Assembly (NCBI GenBank): GCA_040081265.1 | Contig: JBEBGV010000028.1 | Location: forward strand, 1-59,412 | Direction: 5' to 3' | Length of the DNA: 59,412 nucleotides | DNA from: JBEBGV01 sp040081265 | GTDB lineage: Bacteria > Acidobacteriota > Vicinamibacteria > Vicinamibacterales > UBA2999 | Shown: positions 17,277 through 26,377 of the stretch, piece by piece | How positions within the stretch are numbered: position 1 is the first letter of the stretch | Layout of the letters: each line of letters starts with the position of its first letter | Notes under the pieces: generated by a model | Told to the model about the DNA's origin: nothing | Database searches by the model: none | What the model saw: only the letters and a program-made list of their open reading frames with translations | Program-made: the position numbers and the translations under genes

Positions 17277-18392
17277 TCAGAGGGCCGCCACCTGTCGGTA
17301 GATCTCGTGTGTGCGGGCGACTGAGCGTTCCCAGGAAAAGTCGCGTGCGCGCACCAGCCCGCGCCTGCTGAGATCGGCCGCGAGCGCCGGGTCGGTCAGG
17401 ACCCGTACCAGCCCGTCGGCAATGTCGCTGACGTTGTACGGATCGACCAGCACCGCGGCGTCGCCTGCGACCTCGGGCAGCGACGATACGTTGGAGGTGA
17501 CGACCGGCGTGCCACTGGCCATGGCTTCCAGTGCGGGAAGTCCGAACCCTTCGTAGAGCGACGGGAAGGCAAACGCCGACGCCAGGCGATAGAGGATGGC
17601 GAGCGTCTCATCGCGGACGTAGCCGAGGAAGCGCACTTCCTTGTGCAGCTTGTAGCTGTGCACGGCCCGTCGCAGCGCCGGCAGCTTCGAGATCTCGTCG
17701 CCGATGATGAGGAGCTTGACGTCTTCGAGCCCCGGCGTCTTCCGCACCTGGTCGAACGCCTTGATCAGCCGCACCAGGTTCTTGTGAGGCTTGATGTTGC
17801 CGACGTACAGCACGAAGCGGGAATTCAACTGGTACCGTTCCCGGACACGACCGACCTCACCTTCGTCAGGCCGGTTCCAGAAACGCTCATCGATGGCGTT
17901 GTACACCACCTCGATCTTGTCGGGCGGCACGTCGAAAAAGTGCAGGATGTCGCGCTTGGATGCCTCCGAGACGGTGAGGATACGGGAGGCCTTTCGCGCC
18001 GCGCTCCAGATCGACGCCCGCGCATAGGCGTAGGCCATCCGGTTGGGCAGGTACTGCGGAAACATCAGGTGGATGCAGTCGTGAATCGTCACGACCGATC
18101 GGCAGCGCACCGCCACCGGCAACACGTAGTGCGGCGCGTGAAACACATCGGGACGCTCGCGCCTGAGCGACCAGGGAATGTGGATCTGTTCGCGGAACGA
18201 GTAGTTCGGCGACGGTTCGAGTACCGTGCGGAAGTTCGGGCCCAGCTGCGTGGCAATGCCGAGGTCGTCCCTGGAGACCAGCAGGACGAACTCCGACTCG
18301 CGGTCGAGACGCGCGAGGTGGCGAAGCAGATTCCGGATATAGGTGCCGATCCCGAAATCGTGCAGCTTACGCGCGTCGATCGCGACTCGCAT
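17277..18392 (-). CDS. GT4 family glycosyltransferase
   Basis: The 371-residue protein starts MRVAIDARKLHDFGIGTYIR, typical of mannosyl- or rhamnosyltransferase-like GT4 enzymes. VLYVGNIKPHKNLVRLIKAF marks the start of the nucleotide-binding domain, and SLYEGFGLPALEAMASGTPV is the E-x7-E signature. It is the fourth gene of the minus-strand operon. The gap of 23 bases to the preceding GT2 gene fits co-transcription. The donor sugar is unknown. Confidence 0.9.
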   Translation of the reverse strand: MRVAIDARKLHDFGIGTYIRNLLRHLARLDRESEFVLLVSRDDLGIATQLGPNFRTVLEPSPNYSFREQIHIPWSLRRERPDVFHAPHYVLPVAVRCRSVVTIHDCIHLMFPQYLPNRMAYAYARASIWSAARKASRILTVSEASKRDILHFFDVPPDKIEVVYNAIDERFWNRPDEGEVGRVRERYQLNSRFVLYVGNIKPHKNLVRLIKAFDQVRKTPGLEDVKLLIIGDEISKLPALRRAVHSYKLHKEVRFLGYVRDETLAILYRLASAFAFPSLYEGFGLPALEAMASGTPVVTSNVSSLPEVAGDAAVLVDPYNVSDIADGLVRVLTDPALAADLSRRGLVRARDFSWERSVARTHEIYRQVAAL

Positions 18393-18415
18393 CTGTCAGC
18401 ATCGTAGCGGAAATG

Positions 18416-19231
18416 TCAGCCAAGCTGTCCCCTGACCCGCAGGTAGAGGCGAAGCAGCGGCTCCCACCCCGGATGGTGCTTGGCGTAGAAGGCGAGCTGG
18501 CTCGCCCGATAGGCTCGCTCGGAGGCCGACGCTGCCGAGCGTCGGGACTGCCCGCGGGCATGGACGACCTCGGCCGCTGGCTCGAAGAAAATGCGACGGC
18601 CCCGAGCCCGCAGCGCGGCACAGAAGTCGACGTCCTCGGCATAGAGGAAATAGCGCTCGTCCAGCAGTCCCACGGACTCGGCGTCGGCACGTCGCACGCA
18701 CAGGCACGCCCCGCTGACCCAGTCCGGCTCCGCAGGCCGCCTGACCCGGCGCTCGACGATGCCGGTGACGACCGGCCACCGGCGGGCGTGTCCGCGCACG
18801 AGCACCTTCTGCCGCAGTTCGCCGAACGGACTCATCATCGGCCCGAAGGACAGCTCTGCGCGGCCATCGAGGTCGACCAGCCGCGGGCCACACGCGGCGA
18901 CATCGCTCCGGCGGTCCAGTGTCGCCACCAGCGAATCGATCGCGCCAGCGGTGAGGATCGTGTCCGGGTTGAGCAGCAGCAGGAGTTCGCTCGCGGTGCC
19001 ACGAATCGCCAGGTTGTTGGCGGCTGCAAAGCCGACGTTGCCCGGCGCGGTGATGACATGCACGTCACGGAAGCGATCGCGGACGACCGCCACGGTGCGG
19101 TCGGCCGAGCTGTTGTCGACAACGGTCACGTCGAAGTCGACTGATGGTGGATGAGCGCGCAACGACGAGAGGCATCGCTCGATGTCTGCTTCGGAGTTGT
19201 AGGTGACGATGACGATGGACAGGCGCGGCAC
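18416..19231 (-). CDS. GT2 family glycosyltransferase (rhamnosyltransferase-like)
   Basis: This inverting GT-A enzyme has 271 residues. LSIVIVTYNSEADIERCLSS opens the fold, VTVVDNSSADRT carries the first aspartates, and LLLLNPDTIL carries the metal-binding acidic motif. GWVSGACLCVRR-like sequence (DWVSGACLCVRRADAES) and LLDERYFLYAEDVDFC match WbbL-type rhamnosyltransferases. It has no membrane segment. It lies between two GT4 genes in the minus-strand operon, four bases from the upstream one. Rhamnose as donor is a family guess; no dTDP-rhamnose genes are in the window. Confidence 0.9.
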   Translation of the reverse strand: MPRLSIVIVTYNSEADIERCLSSLRAHPPSVDFDVTVVDNSSADRTVAVVRDRFRDVHVITAPGNVGFAAANNLAIRGTASELLLLLNPDTILTAGAIDSLVATLDRRSDVAACGPRLVDLDGRAELSFGPMMSPFGELRQKVLVRGHARRWPVVTGIVERRVRRPAEPDWVSGACLCVRRADAESVGLLDERYFLYAEDVDFCAALRARGRRIFFEPAAEVVHARGQSRRSAASASERAYRASQLAFYAKHHPGWEPLLRLYLRVRGQLG

Positions 19232-19235
19232 GCGA

Positions 19236-20312
19236 CTACACCGCCTCGATCAGAAGCGCGAGCAGGGCAGTCGCCGACCGCGTCCATGAATAGCTGGCGA
19301 CCACATCCGCGGCTGCCGCCAGCACGCGTTCACGCTCGCCGGCGTCGAAGAGCGCGCGGTCGAGCGCCTCGGTAACCGACTGGACGTCCAGCCCCGACAC
19401 AAAGGTGGCAGCCCCGCCGTAGATTTCGCGTGTGACTGGCTGGTCGAGCACGACGATCGGCACGCCAGCGGCCAGTGCCTCGAGGGGGGTCAGGCCAAAG
19501 CCTTCGTATTCGGAGAGAAACGCAAAGACGCGGGCCCGCGCGTAACAGTCAGCGAGGTCGGCGTCGGACACCCAGGACCGCACGCGAACGCGGTCGGCGA
19601 CGCCCGCGAGGCGAACGTGCGATTCGAGATCGATCGGCGGGCTCGTGCGATTGTCGCCGACGATGTCCAGCGAGACCGGCAGCCCACGCCCGGCCAGAAG
19701 CGCCACGGCATCAATGAGCAGCGGCACATGCCGCCGGTTGAAGATCGAGCCAACGAAGAGGACCGCGCCGTCGTGTCGCTCCTGGGCACGGGCTCCACTC
19801 ATGGCCGTGACCCCGTTGTGGATCACCGAAATGCGTGACGCCGGGACGCCGAGCTGCGCCTCGATTTCCCCTTTGGAAAAGCGCGATACCGTCACCACGC
19901 GCGCTGCCCGGCGCGCCGCCAGACGAGTCACCTGCCGACGCCGCGCGCCCTCGCGCCAGGAAAACCACTCCGGATGCGAGGCGAACGAGACATCGTGCAC
20001 CACGAGGACGGTGGGTACCTTCGTCGAGAGGGGTGCGGTATACCCTGGCGCCAGCAGGACGTCGGGCTGAAGGCCGCGGAGCATTCCCGGCAACGTCAGC
20101 TGTTCCCACAGAAGACCGCGACCCGACGCCACCTGCACGCTGAGGTTGAGGCCGCGATACGCGTCGGTGTTGACCGCGTCCGAGGAGCACAGCACGAACT
20201 CGTGGCGGCGTGCGGCAGCGTCGCCGGACCAGGCACAGAGAATCTCGTGAAGGTAGCGTCCGACACCGGTGCGTTGCCCTTCGAGTTCCCGCGCATCGAT
20301 CGCCACCTTCAC
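19236..20312 (-). CDS. GT4 family glycosyltransferase
   Basis: This 358-residue GT-B protein starts MKVAIDARELEGQRTGVGRY. The C-terminal donor-binding part has VLFVGSIFNRRHVPLLIDAV and the signature SEYEGFGLTPLEALAAGVPI. The gene shares a 4-base overlap with the upstream GT4 gene and is followed 4 bases later by the GT2 gene, so translation of the three is probably coupled. Its similarity to the next gene upstream in opening motif and length suggests the two arose by duplication, with separate linkage specificities now. Confidence 0.9.
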   Translation of the reverse strand: MKVAIDARELEGQRTGVGRYLHEILCAWSGDAAARRHEFVLCSSDAVNTDAYRGLNLSVQVASGRGLLWEQLTLPGMLRGLQPDVLLAPGYTAPLSTKVPTVLVVHDVSFASHPEWFSWREGARRRQVTRLAARRAARVVTVSRFSKGEIEAQLGVPASRISVIHNGVTAMSGARAQERHDGAVLFVGSIFNRRHVPLLIDAVALLAGRGLPVSLDIVGDNRTSPPIDLESHVRLAGVADRVRVRSWVSDADLADCYARARVFAFLSEYEGFGLTPLEALAAGVPIVVLDQPVTREIYGGAATFVSGLDVQSVTEALDRALFDAGERERVLAAAADVVASYSWTRSATALLALLIEAV

Positions 20313-21433
20313 GACGTCGACTCCGCACGGCGGCGCGCGATGGCTTCCGCGTACACCGCGCTCAGTATCGTCGCCGATCGCTGCCAGGTAAACGCCCGCG
20401 CCCGCTCCAGGCCTCGTCTCGCGAGGTCACGCGCGTGGTCCTCATCTTCGAGGACTCGAACCAGAGCTGCCGCCAGAGCGTCGACGTCGAGCGGCTCGAC
20501 CAGCTCCGCACTTCCCGCAGCGACCTCCGGGATGGCGCCACGATTCGAGGCGACGACGGGAATGCCGGCTGACATCGCCTCGAGGACGGGCAGCCCGAAG
20601 CCCTCGTCGAGGGAGGGCAGGACCAGCAGGCGGGCGCCCGCGAAGAGGGCCTCTCGCGCCGCCTCAGGCACGTATCCGCGGTACTCGACCGTCCCGGCCA
20701 GGCCAGGTGCACCGAGGTTCTCGAGCAGCGGAGCAGACTTGGAACTGACGCCTCCTGCCAGGACGAGCCGCGGTCGGGTCTTGAGGGACGCGACAACCCG
20801 TTGCCAGGCGTCGAGGAGACGCTCCAGGTTCTTGCGTGGTTCGATGGTCCCGACAAACAGGGCGTATCCGGCCGGGGCCGGCAGGGGTGAGGCGCCGAGG
20901 TGCCTCCAGGACGGTGCGCCAGGGGGAACGACGTGCACCCGGGCTGGTGGTGCCGACAGGCGCTCGATGACCTGCTGCCTGCCGTATTCCGACGAGGTCA
21001 CGACCGCGTGGGCCCGCCTGGCATGCGCAGCGGCCAGCGAGGCGTAGTCCCGGCGGATTTCCGCTCCCACCGCACTCGGATCTGTGAGGAAGAACAGGTC
21101 GTGGACCGTCACCACCTGGGCGGCGTGCCGGGAGGGGATGAGGAGCGGGTGCGCAGCATGGACCACATCAGCACCACCCGCCAGCCATTCGACTGGCGGC
21201 CATCCGGCCCGGTGCCAGAGGGCATTCAGGAGGCCGACTGGAATCCGGCAATCGATTACGTGAGCCCCCAGTTCGGCCGATAGTTCAGGGGAGGGGCGAT
21301 CTTTCCACGAACTGGTGAAGATCGAGACCTCGTCTGTACGGTGGCTGGCGAGCGCACGCACGAGCTCATGGATGTACTCGCCGACGCCCGTACGCTGACG
21401 GAGGGCGGGGCGGTAGTCGACGAGGATGCGCAC
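20309..21433 (-). CDS. GT4 family glycosyltransferase, first gene of the minus-strand operon
   Basis: The 374-residue protein begins at a GTG with MRILVDYRPALRQRTGVGEY. ALFVGTIEPRKNLERLLDAW opens the second domain, and SLDEGFGLPVLEAMSAGIPV is the GT4 E-x7-E signature. It is the promoter-proximal gene of the seven-gene operon running to 13,789. The 118-base region between it and the divergent ugd gene must hold both promoters; it contains a small CCGCC/GGCGG hairpin at 21511-21524 but no strong promoter match. The substrate is unknown. Confidence 0.9.
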   Translation of the reverse strand: MRILVDYRPALRQRTGVGEYIHELVRALASHRTDEVSIFTSSWKDRPSPELSAELGAHVIDCRIPVGLLNALWHRAGWPPVEWLAGGADVVHAAHPLLIPSRHAAQVVTVHDLFFLTDPSAVGAEIRRDYASLAAAHARRAHAVVTSSEYGRQQVIERLSAPPARVHVVPPGAPSWRHLGASPLPAPAGYALFVGTIEPRKNLERLLDAWQRVVASLKTRPRLVLAGGVSSKSAPLLENLGAPGLAGTVEYRGYVPEAAREALFAGARLLVLPSLDEGFGLPVLEAMSAGIPVVASNRGAIPEVAAGSAELVEPLDVDALAAALVRVLEDEDHARDLARRGLERARAFTWQRSATILSAVYAEAIARRRAESTS

Positions 21434-21551
21434 AGCTAACGCTGAGGCTATCCGCCAAGTCCTTTCACGTCAACAGTTGGACAGAATTTCACAGGCTGTG
21501 TTACCGTGAACCGCCCCGAGGCGGGTCAGGGAGACAGTTGAGGAGCGTCGG

Positions 21552-22850
21552 ATGAAGATTGCGGTGGTCGGAACCGGGTACGTGGGATTGGTCGCGGGCG
21601 CCTGTTTTGCCGAAAGTGGCAGCGACGTCGTCTGTGTGGACAAAGATCAGGCGAAAGTCGAAACCCTCAACGCCGGCGAGATGCCCATCTACGAGCCCGG
21701 GCTCGAAGAGGTCGTCCGGCGCAACCGTCACGAGGGCCGACTGAGCTTTACCACCGACCTCGCCGGTGCGGTCCAGCAGTCGTCGATCATCTTCATCGCC
21801 GTCGGCACGCCGCAGGGTGAGGACGGGTCGGCCGACCTTCAGCACGTGCTCCGTGTGGCTGCGGACATCGCCTCGTCGATGAACGGCTACAAAGTGATCG
21901 TCGACAAGAGCACGGTGCCGGTGGGGACCAGCCGGAAGGTGGCCGAGGTCGTCGCCTCCCACACCCAGCACCCCTTCAGCGTCGTCAGCAACCCCGAGTT
22001 CCTCAAGCAGGGCGCGGCAATCGACGACTTCATGAAACCGGACCGCGTCGTGATCGGTGCCGAAGACGAGCGATCGCGCGATCTGATGCTCGAGCTGTAC
22101 GCGCCGTTCACGAGGACCGGCGCGCCGATCATGGTGATGGATTGCGCGAGTGCCGAACTGGCCAAGTATGCCGCCAACGCCATGCTCGCCACCCGCATCT
22201 CGTTCATGAACGAGGTGGCCAACCTGTGCGAACTCGTGGGCGCCGACGTCGACCAGGTCCGCCGGGCGGTGGGTTCTGATCGGCGCATCGGCAACTCGTT
22301 CCTGTTCCCCGGCGTCGGGTACGGCGGCAGCTGCTTCCCGAAAGACGTGCAGGCGATGGTGCACTTCGCCAACCAGCGCGACTACGACTTCCGCATCCTG
22401 AAGGCCGTTGAGAACGTGAACAAGACGCAGAAGCAGCGTCTGTTCGAGAAGGTCACGAAGCACTTCGGGTCGGTGTCCGGCAAGACCATCGCGCTCTGGG
22501 GACTGGCATTCAAGCCCAAGACTGACGACATGCGCGAGGCGCCGGCCATCCCGCTGGTCCACGCGCTGGTGAAGGCCGGGGCGCGCGTGCAGGCCTTCGA
22601 TCCCGAGGCCATGAAGGTGGCGCGCGGCATCTTCAACGACGACATCACGTTCATGGCCAGCAATTACGACGCCCTGAAAGGTGCCGACTGCCTGGTCATC
22701 GTGACCGAGTGGAACGAGTTCCGGCAGCCGGATTTCTCACGGATCAAGACGCTGCTGGCCAACCCGGTCATCTTCGATGGCCGCAATCTCTTCACGCCCG
22801 AACAGATGAAGCAGCAGGGCTTTGTCTACTACTCCATTGGCCGCAACTGA
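21552..22850 (+). CDS. ugd: UDP-glucose 6-dehydrogenase
   Basis: Ugd oxidises UDP-glucose twice with NAD to UDP-glucuronate. The NAD site GTGYVGL is at residues 7-13, IAVGTPQGEDGSADL follows, and the catalytic cysteine is C261 in GVGYGGSCFPKDVQA. GLAFKPKTDDMREAPAIPL is the C-terminal UDP-binding signature. The protein has 432 residues, standard size. A GGAG lies just before the ATG. The product feeds the decarboxylase at 13,789 or is used as glucuronate in the glycan. galE overlaps its end by 29 bases, so the two are one transcript. Confidence 0.96.
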   Translation: MKIAVVGTGYVGLVAGACFAESGSDVVCVDKDQAKVETLNAGEMPIYEPGLEEVVRRNRHEGRLSFTTDLAGAVQQSSIIFIAVGTPQGEDGSADLQHVLRVAADIASSMNGYKVIVDKSTVPVGTSRKVAEVVASHTQHPFSVVSNPEFLKQGAAIDDFMKPDRVVIGAEDERSRDLMLELYAPFTRTGAPIMVMDCASAELAKYAANAMLATRISFMNEVANLCELVGADVDQVRRAVGSDRRIGNSFLFPGVGYGGSCFPKDVQAMVHFANQRDYDFRILKAVENVNKTQKQRLFEKVTKHFGSVSGKTIALWGLAFKPKTDDMREAPAIPLVHALVKAGARVQAFDPEAMKVARGIFNDDITFMASNYDALKGADCLVIVTEWNEFRQPDFSRIKTLLANPVIFDGRNLFTPEQMKQQGFVYYSIGRN

Positions 22851-23850
22851 TCAGGCAACGGTCCTCGTCACAGGCGGCGCCGGATACATTGGAAGCCACG
22901 CCGCCAAGGCGCTGCGGCGTGCAGGCTATCGCACCGTCATCTACGACAACCTGTCGGCTGGCCATCGGGACGCGACGCTTGGCGCGCCCCTGATTGTCGG
23001 CGACATCGCTGATGTCTCGGGCGTCCGTCGTGCCATTCGCGACAGCGGCGCCACGGCGGTCATGCACTTTGCCGCCTGGCTGGCGGTTTCCGACTCGGTT
23101 CGCGATCCGGTCGGGTACTATCGCAACAACGTGCTTGGAACCCTCGCCACCCTCGAGGCCATGGCCGCCGAGTCGTGTCAGCGCTTCGTCTTCTCCTCGA
23201 CGTGCGCGATCTATGGAGAACCGGTCGAAACGCCGATCAGCGAAACCCATCCCACCGCGCCGGTCAACGCCTATGGCCAGACCAAGCTCGCCATCGAGCA
23301 CGCCCTGCCGCACTTCGAGCGCGCGTATGGCCTGAAGTCGATCCGGCTGCGCTACTTCAATGCCGCGGGCGCTGACCCTGACGGTGAACTCGGCGAGGAT
23401 CATTCGCCGGAGATCCACGTCATCCCGCGGGCGATTGAGGCCGCGACCGGCGGGACACCTATTGACGTGTTCGGTGAAGACTATCCGACGCCGGACGGCA
23501 CCTGTCTGCGTGACTACATCCACGTGAGCGACCTGGCCGACGCGCATGTGCGGGCGCTGGGCCACCTCGAACGCGGGGGCGACTCGGCCAGCTACAACGT
23601 CGGGACCGAACGCCCGTCATCGGTGCTGGACGTGCTCGCGGCTGTGGAGCGGGTGACCGGCAAAGAGGTCGTGCGCCGGAAGGCGCCGCGGCGTCCTGGT
23701 GATCCGGCGATTCTCTTTGCACAGGCGGCGCGCATCAGGCACGAGCTCGGCTGGGTTGCTCAGCGCGTCGATCTCGACACCATCATCGGCGACGCGTGGC
23801 GGTGGCATCGCTCCCACCCGCAGGGGTTTGGTACTCCAGAACCGCGCTGA
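22822..23850 (+). CDS. galE: UDP-glucose 4-epimerase
   Basis: GalE interconverts UDP-glucose and UDP-galactose with tightly bound NAD. VTGGAGYIGSHAAKAL gives the nucleotide site at about residues 17-32, the catalytic pair is Y151 and K155 in YGQTK, and SSTCAIYGEP precedes it. RYFNAAGADPDGELGEDHSP is characteristic of GalE. The likely start is a TTG at 22822; a second TTG at 22837 is possible. Either overlaps ugd. The length of 342 residues is normal. It supplies UDP-galactose for the adjacent polysaccharide genes. Confidence 0.94.
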   Translation: MSTTPLAATDQATVLVTGGAGYIGSHAAKALRRAGYRTVIYDNLSAGHRDATLGAPLIVGDIADVSGVRRAIRDSGATAVMHFAAWLAVSDSVRDPVGYYRNNVLGTLATLEAMAAESCQRFVFSSTCAIYGEPVETPISETHPTAPVNAYGQTKLAIEHALPHFERAYGLKSIRLRYFNAAGADPDGELGEDHSPEIHVIPRAIEAATGGTPIDVFGEDYPTPDGTCLRDYIHVSDLADAHVRALGHLERGGDSASYNVGTERPSSVLDVLAAVERVTGKEVVRRKAPRRPGDPAILFAQAARIRHELGWVAQRVDLDTIIGDAWRWHRSHPQGFGTPEPR

Positions 23851-24560
23851 TGTCACGGCTGCGCGGCGTGCTCCCCGATCCCCTGTTGTCCGTGGTGATG
23901 CCGGCCTACAACGAGGCTGCCACGATCGACGAGATCATCCGCCGGGTTCTGGCCGTCCCGCTGCGCATCCAGCTCATCGTCGTTGACGACTGCTCGAGCG
24001 ACGGGACCAGAGACCTGTTGCAGGCCCTGCAGAGGAAGCTCGGATTCACGCTGCTCCTGCAGGACCGGAATCAAGGGAAGGGGGCGGCGCTCCGCCGGGG
24101 ATTTGCGGCGGTACAGGGCGATCTGGTGGTCATCCAGGACGCCGATCTGGAGTACTCTCCTGAGGAGTTTCCCCAGCTCATCGAGCTGATTTGCCAGGGT
24201 CGGGCAGACGTGGTGTACGGATCGCGGTTTCTGGGCCGTCACCGTGTGTTTCTCTTCTCGCACTATCTGGGCAACCGCCTCCTGACGCTCTTGACCAACG
24301 TGCTCTACAACACGATGCTCTCGGACATGGAGACGTGTTACAAGGTGATGCGGGTCGAGGTCCTGCGGTCGATGACCTTGCGCTCCAACGCCTTCGACAT
24401 CGAGCCTGAGCTGACCGCCAAAATCTTCAAGCGTGGATACCGCGTCTACGAGGTCCCCATCACCTATGACGGGCGCGGTTATGACGAGGGAAAGAAGATC
24501 ACCTGGGCCGACGGGTTCTCTGCCCTGTGGACGCTGCTGAAGTATCGATTCACCGAGTGA
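23850..24560 (+). CDS. GT2 family glycosyltransferase (dolichyl-phosphate mannose synthase-like)
   Basis: The 236-residue GT-A enzyme has SVVMPAYNEAATIDEIIRRV at the N-terminus, LIVVDDCSSDGTRDLL, and the metal-binding VIQDADLEYSPEEFPQLI. This is the polyprenyl-phosphate glycosyltransferase type, which usually puts one sugar from a nucleotide donor onto a lipid phosphate. It has no C-terminal membrane domain. ATG 23850 overlaps the galE stop (TGATG), which favours this start over one at 23796. The ABC exporter gene overlaps its end by 4 bases. Confidence 0.9.
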   Translation: MSRLRGVLPDPLLSVVMPAYNEAATIDEIIRRVLAVPLRIQLIVVDDCSSDGTRDLLQALQRKLGFTLLLQDRNQGKGAALRRGFAAVQGDLVVIQDADLEYSPEEFPQLIELICQGRADVVYGSRFLGRHRVFLFSHYLGNRLLTLLTNVLYNTMLSDMETCYKVMRVEVLRSMTLRSNAFDIEPELTAKIFKRGYRVYEVPITYDGRGYDEGKKITWADGFSALWTLLKYRFTE

Positions 24561-26308
24561 CCGGCTTCCCCCGACTGGTCCGCTACGCCCGTCCCTACCG
24601 CTGGCGCCTCGCTGCCGCCATGGCGGCGACCATTGTCTACGGCATGGCCTCGGCGGGCGTGGCCTCCCAGGTGCAGCCGATTCTCGACGATGTGCTGCCT
24701 TCGCGGGAGCGGCTCGGCCTCACCATCTCGATCGTCCTCGGGCTCTATCTGGTGAAGGGTCTCGGCGGTTACCTGTCCGGCTACTGGATGGCCGACGTCG
24801 GCCAGCGCGTGGTGCGCGACCTCCGGCTGACGCTCTTCACGCACATTCTCGGCCAGTCCGCGGCGTTCTTCTCCTCCCAGACGAGCGGACGCCTGACGTC
24901 GCGGATTACCAACGACGTCGGCCAGGTCCAGCAGGCGGTGTCGGAAACCCTCGGCGATCTCGCGCGCGAGTCGCTGGCGCTCATCGGGTTCACGGCGCTG
25001 TTGTTCTACTACGACGCCCGGCTCGCGATCGTCTGCCTGACCGGCGCGCCGCTCATCGTCTACCCGCTGGCGCGCCTCGGACAGCGGGTGAGGCGCACGA
25101 CCCGTCGCAGCCAGGAAGCCCTCGCTCACATCACGCACCTGAGCGCCGAAGCCTTCACCGGACATCGCATCGTCAAGGCGTTTGGCGCCGAGGCGAGAGA
25201 GGCCTCGAAGTTTCAGGCGGCCGCCGAACGGCTGTATCGCACCAACCTGACGGTGACCAGCGCCCTCTCGGCGCTGCCGCCGCTGATGGAGGTGATTGGC
25301 GGCCTCGCCTTTGCGGTGGCGCTCTGGTACGGGAGCCAGGAGATCGTCGCGCAGCGTCTCACGACGGGCGAGTTCATCGGGTTCATCACGGCGCTGTTCA
25401 TGATGTATGCGCCAGCGAAGAAGCTCAGTCGGGTCAGCGCGAACATGCAGCAGGCGATGGCGGCCGCCGATCGCATCTTCGAGCTGCTCGACACCCACAG
25501 CGAGGTCACCGAGCGGCCCGATGCCACCCCGCTGGCGCCGTTCCACGATGCCATCGTGTTCCGCGACGTCTCGTTCAGCTATGAGGGCGCCGAGCAGCAG
25601 ACACTGCGCGGCGTCAACCTCACCGTGCAGGCCGGTCAGACCGTGGCCATCGTCGGGCGGAGCGGGGCGGGCAAAACCACCCTCGCCAATCTCATCGCCC
25701 GGTTCTACGACGTGACGGGGGGCTCAATCGTCATCGACGGGCGCGACATCCGCGACGTGACCATCCGGTCGCTGCGGGCGCAGATCGGCATGGTCACGCA
25801 GGAAACGGTCCTGTTCGACGACACCATCGCCGCCAACATCGCGTTTGGCCGTCCCGACGCGACCCCAGAGCAGATTGAGGCGGCGGCACGCGCCGCACAC
25901 GCGCACGAGTTCATCGTGGGGCTCGAGGACGGCTACGACACGATGATGGGCGAGCGGGGCCACCGCGTCTCGGGGGGCCAGCGCCAGCGGATTTCCATTG
26001 CGCGGGCGTTGCTGCGCGACTCGCCGATTCTGATCCTCGACGAAGCGACCTCGGCGCTCGACGCCGAGTCGGAAATGCTCGTGCAGGACGCCCTGTCGAC
26101 CCTGATGATGAACCGCACGTCGCTGGTGATCGCCCACCGCCTGTCCACCGTTCGCCGCGCTGACGCGATCGTCGTGCTGGAGCGTGGACGCATCGTCGAG
26201 GCCGGCACCCACGACGGACTGCTGGCGGCCGGCGGGCCCTATGCGAAACTGTACGAGCTGCAACTCCAGGAAGAACCAGAACCGATGAGCGTCCATGTCG
26301 ACGGGTAA
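24557..26308 (+). CDS. ABC exporter, MsbA/lipid-flippase type (TMD-NBD half transporter)
   Basis: The protein has a six-helix membrane domain in roughly the first 310 residues and an ATPase domain after. The ATPase shows Walker A GRSGAGKTTLANLI (about 367-380), signature VSGGQRQRISIARALL, Walker B LILDEATSALD and the H-loop IAHRLSTVRRAD, so it is a full homodimeric exporter subunit. GTG 24557 overlaps the previous stop as GTGA and gives 583 residues; a GTG at 24527 is an alternative. Its setting with galE and a GT2 gene suggests flipping a lipid-linked sugar or lipid A-like molecule. Drug export is less likely. Confidence 0.92.
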   Translation: MTGFPRLVRYARPYRWRLAAAMAATIVYGMASAGVASQVQPILDDVLPSRERLGLTISIVLGLYLVKGLGGYLSGYWMADVGQRVVRDLRLTLFTHILGQSAAFFSSQTSGRLTSRITNDVGQVQQAVSETLGDLARESLALIGFTALLFYYDARLAIVCLTGAPLIVYPLARLGQRVRRTTRRSQEALAHITHLSAEAFTGHRIVKAFGAEAREASKFQAAAERLYRTNLTVTSALSALPPLMEVIGGLAFAVALWYGSQEIVAQRLTTGEFIGFITALFMMYAPAKKLSRVSANMQQAMAAADRIFELLDTHSEVTERPDATPLAPFHDAIVFRDVSFSYEGAEQQTLRGVNLTVQAGQTVAIVGRSGAGKTTLANLIARFYDVTGGSIVIDGRDIRDVTIRSLRAQIGMVTQETVLFDDTIAANIAFGRPDATPEQIEAAARAAHAHEFIVGLEDGYDTMMGERGHRVSGGQRQRISIARALLRDSPILILDEATSALDAESEMLVQDALSTLMMNRTSLVIAHRLSTVRRADAIVVLERGRIVEAGTHDGLLAAGGPYAKLYELQLQEEPEPMSVHVDG

Positions 26309-26311
26309 ACG

Positions 26312-26357
26312 GTACGCAGGGCGGACACTGCGTGGGGCGGACCTTGTCAGGTCCGCC
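26312..26357. repeat. REP-like palindromic element, second copy
   Basis: GGCGGACCT at 26336-26344 pairs with AGGTCCGCC at 26349-26357 around a 4-base loop. It is preceded by GTACGCAGGGCGGAC at 26312-26326, which contains a smaller ACGCAG/CTGCGT palindrome with the bases after it. It lies between the ABC exporter and yicC genes and could terminate the exporter transcript. It resembles the element at 2316-2344 read on the other strand. Confidence 0.6.
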
Positions 26358-26377
26358 GCCTCGTCCGCCGAGGGGAG

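Noticed and set aside
21434..21551. A promoter pair between the divergent glycosyltransferase operon and ugd
   Set aside because: TTGGAC at 21477-21482 exists, but no acceptable -10 box follows. Only a small CCGCC/GGCGG hairpin is clear.
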